A DNA stretch of 64,000 bases from Bog-473 sp963763575 (GCA_963763575.1 CAVXPD010000025.1:10628-74627), one strand, 5' to 3'; positions 1-7,814 are shown, counted from the first letter of the stretch. Numbers and translations are program-made. The notes: a model not told the origin generated them from the letters alone.

Positions 1-28
1 CCGAGCTCACTGACGCAAGCCGGTGAAT

Positions 29-260
29 GAACGGTCGCGGCGCATGTTGTCGTGCTTCCTAAATCTTGGTATCTCGGCGCCCTGTGACTGCGGCCGAGTC
101 TTCCGCGGGGTCGTATGCGGGAACTCGGCCAACTTTCCCTCAGATGTATATGGGTCCTTCAACACGTTCAGACCCGCGTATACATCCGAATCAAACTCTC
201 GGCATCTCGGCCCTATATAGCGGCGCGGAACCCACCCGATTCCGCGCGCATACAGCCACA
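29..260 (-). repeat. Structured intergenic repeat, copy A
   Basis: Non-coding stretch left of the stomatin-like gene. It begins with GAACGGTCGCGG at 29-40 and carries TATA-like cores near 113, 147, 178, 213 and 250, spaced 31-37 bp. A perfect 8-bp hairpin (GCGCGGAA / TTCCGCGC) lies at about 224-247. The same start motif, core order and spacing recur at 20605 and 52661. No convincing gene is seen here. The function is unknown. Confidence 0.7.
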
Positions 261-299
261 CAAGACGCCGAACACAAGACGCCGAACACAAGACGCCGG
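258..299. repeat. 14-bp tandem repeat, three copies
   Basis: Three head-to-tail copies of ACACAAGACGCCGA; only the last base of the third copy differs. They directly follow the last TATA-like core of repeat copy A. The rest of the stretch up to 390 holds no gene that I can support. Confidence 0.85.
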
Positions 300-389
300 C
301 GTTGGTGGCTTCTACGACATCACTCGAAAGATCACGAACCAACGATCGTGAACACCGCGCCCCCGACCTTGGCCCGGGCGCACTAATCG

Positions 390-1427
390 TCAGCCTTCCG
401 GCGGCAGCTCCTTCGTCGAGCGCGCCGGCGTCGCGACCGCCGGGGGCGCCGCGCCGTTCGTGCTGGCGCTCAGGTCCTCGTTACGGAGCGACGACAAGAG
501 CACCTCGGCCGCACCCATCAGGCTCGTCGCCTCGTAGGGCACGACCACCTTGCTGTTATCGGCGGCCGCGATGTCCTGAAGCGCACGCAGCTGCAACACG
601 GCCAACGTGTGCGGGTTGATCTTCGCTCCATCGATCGCGGTGAGGCGAGCTGCCTCGCCGGCGCCCCGGAGCTCGAGCGCCTTCTTCTGACCTTCGGCCT
701 GGAGCTCGAGCGTCTTCATGTCCCCCTCGGCGCGCAGAATGGCGGACTGCTTGGCTCCTTCGGCCTCCAGGACGGCGGATTGCTTGCGGCCGCCGGCCGA
801 GTTGATGGCGGCCTGCTGATCACCCTCCGACTTGAGGATCGCTGCCCGCTTGTGCTGCTCGGCCTCCTTCTGCTCGGACATCGCCTGCACCACGTTCAGA
901 GGCGGCGTGATGTCGAGGATCTCGATCCGGTTCAGCCGGACCCCCCACTTGGCCGTCGCGTCGGCCATGTGGTCCTGCATACGGCTGTTGATCATCTCGC
1001 GCTCACTCAGGGCCTGGTCGAGAGACAGTTCGCCGAAGACGGCCCGGAGGGCCGTGCGCGAGAGCTGGTCGACCGCCAGTTGGAAGTCGTTGATCTCGAA
1101 CAGCGCGGACTTGACGTCGATCACCTGGCAGAAGATGGTGGCGCTCACCTGCAGGGACACGTTGTCCTTCGTGATGACGGCCTGCTGGTCGCCGGTCATC
1201 GGGAATTCGCGGACGTCGACCTTCTCCATTCTGTCGATGAAGGGGGTCAAGATGTGCAGGCCGGGCTGCCCGACCGACTTGAACTCGCCGAGGCGCTTGA
1301 CGACCCCGACGCTCCCTTGCTGGACGATCTTGACGCACCGGCTGAACGCCCAGAGCCCGATGGCCAGCACGACGACTCCTGCGGCGACCCCGAGGGCGAT
1401 CGCTCCGGCAGCGGAAGCAAGCAACAT
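390..1427 (-). CDS. SPFH/band-7 (stomatin-like) membrane protein
   Basis: Predicted stomatin/QmcA-type membrane scaffold of 345 aa. One N-terminal transmembrane segment (about residues 5-28) is followed by the SPFH domain, with typical sequence around 'GLHILTPFIDRMEKVDVRE' and 'DNVSLQVSATIFCQV'. Next comes an Ala/Glu/Gln-rich coiled coil with repeated 'AEG' units (about 190-260) and a flexible Pro/Ala-rich tail. The family organises membrane microdomains and usually pairs with an NfeD protein; a short NfeD domain gene lies just upstream on the same strand (14 bp gap), so the two probably form one unit. The substrate is unknown. Confidence 0.9.
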   Translation of the reverse strand: MLLASAAGAIALGVAAGVVVLAIGLWAFSRCVKIVQQGSVGVVKRLGEFKSVGQPGLHILTPFIDRMEKVDVREFPMTGDQQAVITKDNVSLQVSATIFCQVIDVKSALFEINDFQLAVDQLSRTALRAVFGELSLDQALSEREMINSRMQDHMADATAKWGVRLNRIEILDITPPLNVVQAMSEQKEAEQHKRAAILKSEGDQQAAINSAGGRKQSAVLEAEGAKQSAILRAEGDMKTLELQAEGQKKALELRGAGEAARLTAIDGAKINPHTLAVLQLRALQDIAAADNSKVVVPYEATSLMGAAEVLLSSLRNEDLSASTNGAAPPAVATPARSTKELPPEG

Positions 1428-1441
1428 GGTGGTACTCCTTG

Positions 1442-1651
1442 TTAAGTGTCGACGGCGTAGACGACGAGCAGTCCTCGCTCGACGTCGGCGACGACGACGT
1501 TGGTCCCGACCGAGATGACTTCGTCAGGGTCGAGGGGTATAGCCAGCCACTCCTCGCCCCTGGCCTTGATCCGACCGGGGTGATGGGCACCGTCAATGGT
1601 CTTGGTCACCAACGCCGTGTCGCCGACCATGCCTTGAACGCCACTCAGCAC
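1442..1651 (-). CDS. Short NfeD-type OB-fold protein
   Basis: A 69-aa protein resembling only the C-terminal soluble OB-fold domain of NfeD: 'GMVGDTALVTKTI', 'GRIKARGEEWLAIP' and 'VGTNVVVADVERGLLVVYAV' match the beta-strand pattern of that domain. The membrane and protease parts of long NfeD proteins are absent. It lies immediately upstream of the stomatin-like gene, the usual partner arrangement. The role is inferred from this pairing: a soluble partner for the SPFH oligomer. Confidence 0.75.
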   Translation of the reverse strand: MLSGVQGMVGDTALVTKTIDGAHHPGRIKARGEEWLAIPLDPDEVISVGTNVVVADVERGLLVVYAVDT

Positions 1652-1663
1652 GACACCAGCCTA

Positions 1664-2446
1664 TTAGCGCCCGATGAATACCGGCGCCCGCTTCTCGGCG
1701 AAGGCGGCCATGGCCTCCGCCGTGTCCTTGGTCGAGAAGTTCAGCGCCTGAGAGCGGGCCTCGTCCTCCACAGCCTGCTCCATAGAGGCCATGGACGACG
1801 CGTGCAGCAGCGTCTTCGTCATGGATAAGGCCAACGGCGGGCCTTCTGCCAGCTTGGCCGCCCAGCCGTCGACGAACACGTCGAGCTCGTCTGCAGGCAG
1901 GACCCGGTTGACCAGCCCAATGGCCGCCGCCTCCTCCCCGCTCCACATGTCGCCGAACAGCGCCACCTCCTTCGCCCTCGCCATCCCGACGAGCCGCGGC
2001 AACAGCCACGAGGCGCCACCGTCGAGCGACAGGCTGCGCTTGGCGAAGATCATGGAGAGCCGGGCGCGGTCGCTGCAGACGATGAGGTCGCAGCCGAGCG
2101 CCAGGGAGAACCCGGCCCCGACGGCCACGCCGTCCACCTTGGCGATGGTTGGCTTTGTCACGTGGTGCAAAGCCAGGGCGACGTCGCCGAGCCGGCGCAT
2201 GCGCGACAGGCCCGAACGGCTGGGGTCCGTGGCGGGCCCGTTGGGATCGGACAGGTCCGCGCCGGAGCAGAAGGCACCGCCGGCACCGGTCAGGACCATG
2301 GCCCGATCGTCGGGGTTGTCCTCGATCTCTTCGAACATCTGGCGAAGCTCGGCCAGCATCGTGCCATTGGCGGCGTTCTTGCGCTCGGGGCGGTTCATCG
2401 TAACGGTGACGACGCCGTCCTTACGCTCGACAATGAGGGTCTCCAT
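1664..2446 (-). CDS. Enoyl-CoA hydratase/isomerase family protein
   Basis: A 260-aa crotonase-fold protein. The CoA-binding/oxyanion region is seen at 'GAGGAFCSGADLSDP' (about 54-68) and 'GVAVGAGFSLALGCDLIV' (about 104-121). At the first catalytic-Glu region the sequence reads 'SLSLDGGASWLLPRLVG', with Asp in the PaaG-like position, so it may act as an isomerase or hydratase on an unusual acyl-CoA rather than as a classical crotonase. The C-terminus 'FAEKRAPVFIGR' is typical of the family. It follows yraN in the same direction. The substrate cannot be read from sequence. Confidence 0.88.
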   Translation of the reverse strand: METLIVERKDGVVTVTMNRPERKNAANGTMLAELRQMFEEIEDNPDDRAMVLTGAGGAFCSGADLSDPNGPATDPSRSGLSRMRRLGDVALALHHVTKPTIAKVDGVAVGAGFSLALGCDLIVCSDRARLSMIFAKRSLSLDGGASWLLPRLVGMARAKEVALFGDMWSGEEAAAIGLVNRVLPADELDVFVDGWAAKLAEGPPLALSMTKTLLHASSMASMEQAVEDEARSQALNFSTKDTAEAMAAFAEKRAPVFIGR

Positions 2447-2472
2447 GGGCTCGACCCTAGGCCGGGGACCTT

Positions 2473-2832
2473 TTAGAACGCACTTTCCACGACGTGGAGG
2501 GCCCGGCTCGTCACGCCCGCCACGTCAAAGCGCACGTGGTCGTACCGGACGTCCTGGCTCCGAAGGTAGGCGCTCGCCAGGCGCCGAAGCCGTCGCTGCT
2601 TGACGGGCGTCACCGCCTCGAGCGGGTGACCGAGCGAGTTCGACGTGCGTGCCTTGACCTCGCAGACGACGAGCACCGTGCACCCGGCCTCATCGACCGT
2701 TCCGCAGATGATGTCGATCTCACCCTCGGCGTTGCGCCAGTTGCGGGCCAGGATCTCGTAGCCGTTCTCCGCATACCACTCAGCAGCCCAGTCCTCACCC
2801 CGGTGCCCGAGTGCGATCCGGCGATTGCTCAC
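2473..2832 (-). CDS. YraN/UPF0102 family endonuclease-like protein
   Basis: A 119-aa protein of the UPF0102 family, which has a restriction-endonuclease-like fold. Hallmarks are 'GHRGEDWAAEWYAENGYEIL' near the start, 'GEIDIIC' (the Glu/Asp pair of the PD-(D/E)XK-like site) and 'VVCEVKAR' (the E-x-K element). Length is normal for the family. In actinobacteria yraN sits close to the rplS/DUF2469 region, as it does here. The biochemical role is not established. Confidence 0.9.
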   Translation of the reverse strand: MSNRRIALGHRGEDWAAEWYAENGYEILARNWRNAEGEIDIICGTVDEAGCTVLVVCEVKARTSNSLGHPLEAVTPVKQRRLRRLASAYLRSQDVRYDHVRFDVAGVTSRALHVVESAF

Positions 2833-2899
2833 GCCAGAGAACGGTCGCGAGGCGATCGCTCGCAGACGCTGGAGAACATCTAAACGATCCTGCTTAGAG

Positions 2900-3193
2900 C
2901 TATAGCTCCTGTTCGGGCAGCCGCTCGATGTTCACGTCCCGAAACGTGATCACCCGCACCTCGGGCACGAAACGCGCCGGCCGGTACATGTCCCACACCC
3001 ACGCGTCGTTCAGCTCGAGCTCGATGCACGCCGGCGTCGTGTCGGACCGCACGTTCACCGAGACCTCGTTCGCAAGGTAGAAGCGCCGCTCCGTCTCGAT
3101 CACGTAGGCGAAGACGGGAAGGACGGCTCGATATTCCTGGACGAGCCCGAGCTCGATCTCGGACTCGTAGCGCTCGAGGTCTTCCTCGCTCAT
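2900..3193 (-). CDS. DUF2469 family protein
   Basis: A 97-aa protein that begins 'MSEEDLERYESEIELGL' and contains 'VIETERRFYLANEV' and 'LELNDAWVWDMYRPARFV', all characteristic of the actinobacterial DUF2469 family (for example M. tuberculosis Rv2901c). It is acidic and without membrane segments. It sits directly downstream of rplS. In many actinobacteria lepB and rnhB lie between these two genes; neither is present here. Function unknown. Confidence 0.92.
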   Translation of the reverse strand: MSEEDLERYESEIELGLVQEYRAVLPVFAYVIETERRFYLANEVSVNVRSDTTPACIELELNDAWVWDMYRPARFVPEVRVITFRDVNIERLPEQEL

Positions 3194-3208
3194 GCGGCGC
3201 TGGTCCTG

Positions 3209-3851
3209 CTACGCGTCGGCGGCCTCCTCAGCAGCCTCGTCGTCGGCGGCCTCGACCGCCTCGTCCGCCTCGTCGGTCACCTCGGTCTCGTCGACCCCTT
3301 CGACCTCGTCCTCTTCGACCTCGTCCTCTTCGACCTCGTCCTCTTCGACCTCGTCCGCCCCGACCTCGTCCGTTTCGACCTCGTCCGTTTCGACCTCGTC
3401 CGTTTCGACCTCGTCCAAGTCCTCAGCCTCGACGGCCTCGTCCACCAAGTCCTCGTCCTCGACGTCCTCCACGTCCTCGACCACGGCCGCCGCCTTCGGG
3501 CTCCGGCCGCCACGGAGCTCCTTGATCTTGGCGGCCTTCCCGTGCCGGTCACGCAGGTAGTAGAGCTTGGCTCGCCGGACGTCGCCCAGCGTCGCCACCT
3601 CGATCTTTGCGATCGTCGGCGAGTGCACGCGGGAAGGTGCGCTCCACGCCCACCCCGAAGCTCACCTTGCGCACGGTGAAGGTCTCCTGGACCCCGCCGC
3701 CCTGGCGGCGCATGACTGCGCCCTGGAAGACCTGCACGCGCTCCCGGTTTCCCTCGACCACCCGGACGTGGACCTTGACGGTGTCGCCGGGGCGGAAGTC
3801 GGGGATGTCGTCGCGCAGGCTGTCGCGATCGATCGTTTCGGTGGGATGCAT
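3209..3851 (-). CDS. rplS: 50S ribosomal protein L19, frameshifted, with long acidic tail
   Basis: L19 sits at the 30S-50S interface. The N-terminal part (start ATG at 3851) covers 'FRPGDTVKVHVRVVEGNRER' and 'FQGAVMRRQGGG' and runs to 'GVGVERTFP'. The expected continuation 'VHSPTIAKIEVATLGDVRRA' is in the next frame, so one extra base lies at about 3629-3633 (a CCCGC stretch). The second frame also carries an unusual tail of about 85 residues, almost all Asp, Glu, Val, Ala and Thr. L19 is essential, so a sequencing indel is the simplest reading; programmed frameshifting is a remote alternative. An AAGGA lies upstream of the ATG. It follows trmD by 16 bp. Confidence 0.88.
3300..3420 (-). repeat. 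15-bp coding tandem repeat in rplS tail
   Basis: About eight imperfect 15-bp units, read as CGACCTCGTCCTCTT or CGACCTCGTCCGTTT on the plus strand. They encode DEVEE and DEVET pentapeptides in the acidic C-terminal extension of L19. Copies are nearly identical within each of the two subtypes, which suggests recent expansion by slippage. Confidence 0.9.
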
Positions 3852-3867
3852 GAGGGAGTTCCTTCGG

Positions 3868-4659
3868 TCACGCCGACTCGGTGGGATCCAACCGCTCCAG
3901 GCCGGACGGAACATCGTAGCCGTGCTCGACCAGGTCACGCACGTCGTCGTCGCTCAGCGCGGACATCCTGAGCAGGCGCTCGATCAGGTCGGGACGCCGG
4001 GACGCGGTGCGGAGCAGGGCCCGGGTCCTTCTCCAGGAGGCCACCGCCCCGTGATCGCCGGAGCGCAGCACGGCGGGGACCTCCCAGCCCCGGAACTCGG
4101 CCGGCCGGGTGTACTGCGGGTACTCGAGGAAGCCCGCGGAGAAGCTCTCGTCGGCCGCCGAGTCCTCGTTCCCGAGGACGTCGGGTAGGAGCCGGGCCAC
4201 CGCTTCGACCACCACCAGGGCGGCCAATTCCCCGCCCGCGAGGATGAAGTCGCCCACCGACAGCTCGCCGTCGACCAGGTGGTCCGCCACCCGCTGGTCC
4301 ACCCCTTCGTAGCGCCCGCAGAGCAGCGAGAAGCCGCCGGACGGCCCTTCCGCCAGGGCGGCCAGCTCGCCGGCTACCGCCTGGTCGAAGCGCCGCCCGC
4401 TCGGCGCCAGCAGGTACAGCGGCCGCGGCAGGTCGGGCACCGCCTCGACAGCGCGGAACAAGGGCTCGGGCATGAGGACCATCCCGGCGCCGCCCCCGAA
4501 TGGGCTGTCGTCGACCGAGCGACGGGGGTCGTCGGCGCCCTGGCGCAGGTCGTGCACCCGCACATCGAGCGCCCCCGCCTCGATCGCACGCCCAAGGATG
4601 GACGCGCCGCAGTAGCCGGCCACGACCTCGGGGAAGATCGAGAAGACGTCGACCCTCAT
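3868..4659 (-). CDS. trmD: tRNA (guanine-N1-)-methyltransferase
   Basis: Makes m1G37 in tRNA using S-adenosylmethionine. The protein (about 263 aa) has the SPOUT knot motifs 'LLCGRYEGVDQRV' and 'SVGDFILAGGELAALV', plus 'SPFGGGAGMVLMPEP' near residue 60. Start: ATG at 4659, giving MRVDVFSIFPE as in the family. A GTG two codons upstream (4665) is also possible, but it lies in the tandem repeat that precedes the gene. No clear ribosome-binding site is visible because that region is all repeat. It belongs to the rpsP-khpA-rimM-trmD-rplS ribosome-maturation operon. Confidence 0.95.
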   Translation of the reverse strand: MRVDVFSIFPEVVAGYCGASILGRAIEAGALDVRVHDLRQGADDPRRSVDDSPFGGGAGMVLMPEPLFRAVEAVPDLPRPLYLLAPSGRRFDQAVAGELAALAEGPSGGFSLLCGRYEGVDQRVADHLVDGELSVGDFILAGGELAALVVVEAVARLLPDVLGNEDSAADESFSAGFLEYPQYTRPAEFRGWEVPAVLRSGDHGAVASWRRTRALLRTASRRPDLIERLLRMSALSDDDVRDLVEHGYDVPSGLERLDPTESA

Positions 4660-4747
4660 CGGCACGTCATCGGCAGTGTCATCGGCACGTCATCGGCACG
4701 TCATCGGCACCGGCACGTCATCGCACGGCACGTCATCGGCACGTCAC
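4660..4747. repeat. 11-bp tandem repeat between trmD and rimM
   Basis: About seven imperfect copies of CGGCACGTCAT fill almost the whole spacer between rimM and trmD. On the transcribed (minus) strand the unit reads ATGACGTGCCG and so contains ATG and GTG triplets directly in front of trmD. Confidence 0.85.
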
Positions 4748-4760
4748 CTCACCGGGCCCT

Positions 4761-5390
4761 TCACACTTCGAGCAGCCCGTCGGGGATGTCCACGTCCACC
4801 ATGTGGCCCGACGGGTCGTGCCCGGTCACGAAGCGGACCGGGATCAGGGCGCCCGACTCGAGCACCATAAGGTCGCTGGCTGGATTGGACTCGACGGCTA
4901 CCACCCGCCCCAGCTCGCTGCCCGCGCCATCGCGCACGACGGAGCCCACCAGCTCGTGCACCCACAGCGTGCCCGGCGCGTCCGACGCGTCCAAGGGCGT
5001 GGCGGAGAGCTCGACGCCGTGCAGCGACTCGGCCGCCGTGCGGTCGCCCACGGACTCGAACCGGACGAGATACCGGTTCCGCGTCCCACCCCCCGAGCCA
5101 CCGAAGGGTCGGGACGACACCACCTGCAGTGCGCCGTGCGGCGACACCAACGAGGATCCGGGCTCGAGCCGCTGGGTCTGGTCCGTCCAGAGCTCGACGA
5201 CGACCTCACCGTGCAGCCCGTGCGCCTTGACCACCCGGCCCACTTCGAGCAGCGGAGGCGGACCCGACGAGTCCGATGACTCCGAGGACGAGCCGGAGGT
5301 CTCGGACCGCCCAGACTCAGGCTCAGGCTCGGGCTCAGACGTCGACGATGTCCACCGAGGCTTGGACGTCGTCCTTGACGCCAGCCACAT
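4761..5390 (-). CDS. rimM: 16S rRNA processing protein RimM
   Basis: 30S maturation factor that binds S19. The core starts at about residue 48, 'LLEVGRVVKAHGLHGEVVV', and includes 'LVRFESVGDRTAAESLHG' and the PRC-barrel part 'LWVHELVGSVV' through 'MVDVDIPDGLLEV'. The open frame extends 47 residues further upstream through a Ser/Glu/Pro-rich segment with an EPEPEPES run, overlapping khpA by 56 bp from ATG 5390. A conventional start would be GTG at 5243 (160 aa, normal family size); neither has a clear ribosome-binding site. The first 18 residues lie inside khpA and are probably not real. Confidence 0.9.
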   Translation of the reverse strand: MWLASRTTSKPRWTSSTSEPEPEPESGRSETSGSSSESSDSSGPPPLLEVGRVVKAHGLHGEVVVELWTDQTQRLEPGSSLVSPHGALQVVSSRPFGGSGGGTRNRYLVRFESVGDRTAAESLHGVELSATPLDASDAPGTLWVHELVGSVVRDGAGSELGRVVAVESNPASDLMVLESGALIPVRFVTGHDPSGHMVDVDIPDGLLEV

Positions 5391-5715
5391 TGACCAGGGT
5401 GCGGATCGCCTGCGCGGTGCGTCCCCGCCGGCCGATCACCCGGCCCATGTCCTCGGGCGCGACGTGCAGGTTGAGGCGCACGCCGTTGCGGCGCTCCTCG
5501 GTCTCGACCACGACGGCGTCGGGATCATTGGACAGCGCCTTCGCGAGATACGTGAGGACCGCCAGCGGCGTCCCCCCGTCCACCTCGTGACGCTCGTTGC
5601 CCTCGCCCGGCTCCCCTCCAGCATCGCCGGCGCCGGGGCCGGCGTCGTTCACGTCCCCGGCGACGTCGCCGGAATTGGTCTGATTGATGTCACCCGCCTC
5701 GTAGAGATCCGTCAT
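5335..5715 (-). CDS. khpA: KH-domain RNA-binding protein KhpA
   Basis: Small KH-domain protein (126 aa; M. tuberculosis homologue Rv2908c). The C-terminal 75 residues are the KH domain, with the GxxG loop in 'DMGRVIGRRGRTAQAIRTLV' and a following strand 'DVQASVDIVDV'. The first 50 residues are an extra acidic, Gly/Asp/Asn-rich extension not found in most KhpA proteins, which are about 75-80 aa. The operon position between rpsP and rimM is classic. In other bacteria it forms a KhpA/KhpB complex involved in RNA binding and cell-shape control. Confidence 0.92.
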   Translation of the reverse strand: MTDLYEAGDINQTNSGDVAGDVNDAGPGAGDAGGEPGEGNERHEVDGGTPLAVLTYLAKALSNDPDAVVVETEERRNGVRLNLHVAPEDMGRVIGRRGRTAQAIRTLVNVAGVKDDVQASVDIVDV

Positions 5716-5722
5716 CGGGCGC

Positions 5723-6007
5723 TCACTTCGACCGGGCGGCGGCGAACTCGTCCCACGCCCCGGAGGTCTTGAGGAGGCGTTCGACCCGCTCGGTCGGCTG
5801 GGCGCCGTTCACCAGCCACTTGACGGCCTTCTCGTTGTCGATCTTGACCACGGCGTCGGGCTCCGCAGTCGACGCGCCCCGGGGCGCGTAGGTCCCCAGG
5901 ATCTCGAGGAACCGACCGTCGCGGGGCGACCGGCTGTCCGCGGCCACGACGCGGTACGTCGGCTGCTTCTTCTTACCCATCCGCACCAGGCGGAGTTTCA
6001 CTGCCAC
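5723..6007 (-). CDS. rpsP: 30S ribosomal protein S16
   Basis: S16 (94 aa) stabilises the 30S body domain. It begins 'VAVKLRLVRMGKKKQPTYRV' and continues 'ADSRSPRDGRFLEILGTY'. The open frame runs on upstream to 6100, but the start is GTG at 6005-6007, because GGAGGAG lies about 8 nt upstream on the minus strand and the product then matches S16 exactly. Downstream of S16 come khpA, rimM, trmD and rplS. The leader (6030-6075) has short repeated ACTTCGGCG-like units of unknown meaning. Confidence 0.95.
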   Translation of the reverse strand: MAVKLRLVRMGKKKQPTYRVVAADSRSPRDGRFLEILGTYAPRGASTAEPDAVVKIDNEKAVKWLVNGAQPTERVERLLKTSGAWDEFAAARSK

Positions 6008-6203
6008 GAACTGTCTCCTCCAACTTCGCAACTTCGGCGACTTCGGCGATTTCGACGACTTGCGGCGATCGGCCGCAACCCCACAACGGGGATTCGGCAC
6101 ATCGGCACCCCGGCCGACGCGCCCGGTCGCCCATTGTGCCAGATGGGGCAGGTGGCGGGCCCACCGGCCCTCCGGACCCGGCCTCCCGGCCCTCCGCCGC
6201 CGC

Positions 6204-7814
6204 CTAGCGGCCCTTGGGCGGGGTGACCCGCCCGCCCTTCTTCTTTTTCTTCGTGCCCTTGTTGGCGCTGACCACCGGCCGTGGCGCGGCTCCCGAACCG
6301 GGCCCCGCTCCCGCCCCGCCGGGGAGCCCCGGGAAGCCGGCCGGCAGCCCGCCGGCGCCCCCGTCGTCCCCCATCAGCTGGGAGAGCATGTCGAAGTCGG
6401 GCTCGCCGGGCCCGCCGCCGGCGCCCGGTCCGGCGGCACCGAGTCCGGCCGCCTGTTGGGCGAACTTGCGGGCGGCGCGGCCGGACATCCCGGCCATGTT
6501 GGGCATCCCGGGGAGGTTGGGCATGTTGCCCGACGCCATCCCCTTCATCATCTTCTGCATCTCCTTGAACTGCTTGAGGAGCGCGTTGACGTCCTGCACG
6601 GACGTGCCCGACCCCCGGGCCACCCGGCTGCGTCGCGAGCCGTCCATGATGGACGTGTCGTTGCGCTCGGCCGGTGTCATGGAGCAGACGATCGCCTCGA
6701 CCTTGCCGACCTCGCCGTCGTCGATCTGGCCGGCGGCCTGACGCATCTCCTTGGACATGCCGGGCATGAGGCGCATCAGCCCGCCGAGCGAGCCCATCTT
6801 CTTCACCTGGCGCAGCTGCGAGAGGAAGTCCTCGAGCGTGAACTGGCCCTGCATGAGGCGGCTGGCGCTGCGCGCGACCTCGTCGCCGTCCATGGTGCGC
6901 TCGGCCTGCTCGATGAGGCTGAGCACGTCTCCCATCCCCAAGATCCGGTCCGCCATGCGGTCGGGGTGGAAGAGGTCGAAGTCGCCGAGCCGCTCGCCCG
7001 TGCTGGCGAACGCGATGGGCTTGCCGACGACACCCTTGACGGACAGGGCGGCGCCGCCGCGGGCGTCGCCATCGAGCTTGGTGAGGATGACGCCGTTCAG
7101 CTCGAGCGCGTCGTGGAACGCCTTGGCGGTGGCGACCGCGTCCTGACCGATCATGGCGTCGATCACCAGGAACGTGTAGTGCGGCTGCGTGGCGGCCGAG
7201 ATGGCCTTGATCTGCTCCATCATCTCGGCGTCGATGGTGAGACGGCCGGCCGTGTCGATGATGCAGATGTCGCGGCCTAGCCGCCGCGCCTCTTCCAACC
7301 CGGCCTGCGCGCAGCGGACGGGATCGGTCGGCTCCGAGAAGACGGTCACGCCCGCCTGTTGGCCGAGGATCCGCAGCTGTTCGACCGCTGCGGGTCTTTG
7401 CAGGTCCGCACCGACGAGCAGCGGGTTGCGCCCCTGCTGCTTCCACCACATTGCGAGCTTGGCCGAGGTGGTCGTCTTGCCCGAGCCCTGCAGCCCGGCC
7501 ATGAGCACGACCGTGGGCGGCCTGCTGGCGTACGTCAGCTTCAGGGACTCGCCACCGAGGACGTTGACCAACTCCTCGTGCACGGCCTTGATGACTTGCT
7601 GGCCCGGGGTCAGGCTCTTCGACAGCGCCTCCGCGCTGACCCGCAGCCGGATGCCGTCGATGAAGCGGCGGGCGACGGTGAGCTCGACGTCGGCATCGAG
7701 GAGCGCGGTCCTGATCTCGCCCAGGGCCTCGTCGAGATCTTCGTCGCTGATGCGCCCCTTGCCGCGCAGGCGCGTCGAGATCCGCTCGAGGCGATCGGAG
7801 AGGGCGTCGAACAT
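6204..7814 (-). CDS. ffh: Signal recognition particle protein Ffh
   Basis: SRP54 GTPase that brings ribosome-nascent chains to the membrane with 4.5S RNA and FtsY. A helical N domain is followed by the G domain with 'GLQGSGKTTTSAKL' (107-120), 'DTAGRL' and 'TKLDGDARGG'. A methionine-rich M domain follows ('MQKMMKGMASGNMPNLPGM') and the tail is Lys-rich. Total length is 536 aa. The segment from about 455 to 520 is an unusually Gly/Ala/Pro-rich linker. The receptor gene ftsY lies 2.5 kb away in this window. The gene probably heads the transcription of rpsP-rplS. Confidence 0.97.
   Translation of the reverse strand: MFDALSDRLERISTRLRGKGRISDEDLDEALGEIRTALLDADVELTVARRFIDGIRLRVSAEALSKSLTPGQQVIKAVHEELVNVLGGESLKLTYASRPPTVVLMAGLQGSGKTTTSAKLAMWWKQQGRNPLLVGADLQRPAAVEQLRILGQQAGVTVFSEPTDPVRCAQAGLEEARRLGRDICIIDTAGRLTIDAEMMEQIKAISAATQPHYTFLVIDAMIGQDAVATAKAFHDALELNGVILTKLDGDARGGAALSVKGVVGKPIAFASTGERLGDFDLFHPDRMADRILGMGDVLSLIEQAERTMDGDEVARSASRLMQGQFTLEDFLSQLRQVKKMGSLGGLMRLMPGMSKEMRQAAGQIDDGEVGKVEAIVCSMTPAERNDTSIMDGSRRSRVARGSGTSVQDVNALLKQFKEMQKMMKGMASGNMPNLPGMPNMAGMSGRAARKFAQQAAGLGAAGPGAGGGPGEPDFDMLSQLMGDDGGAGGLPAGFPGLPGGAGAGPGSGAAPRPVVSANKGTKKKKKGGRVTPPKGR

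Noticed and set aside
3629..3633. Programmed ribosomal frameshift in rplS
   Set aside because: No slippery heptamer and no adjacent strong pseudoknot; other genes in the window show the same kind of single-base indels in C/G runs.
3300..4747. CRISPR-like repeats in rplS and before trmD
   Set aside because: Units are 11-15 bp, adjoining, without unique spacers, and one set is coding.
4279..5772. A 497-codon plus-strand frame across trmD, rimM and khpA
   Set aside because: It is antisense to three recognised genes and includes the tandem repeat; residues are biased to Ser/Pro/Arg with no motif.
5998..7449. A 483-codon minus-strand frame overlapping ffh
   Set aside because: It is a shadow in another frame of ffh and very Arg/Gly-rich.
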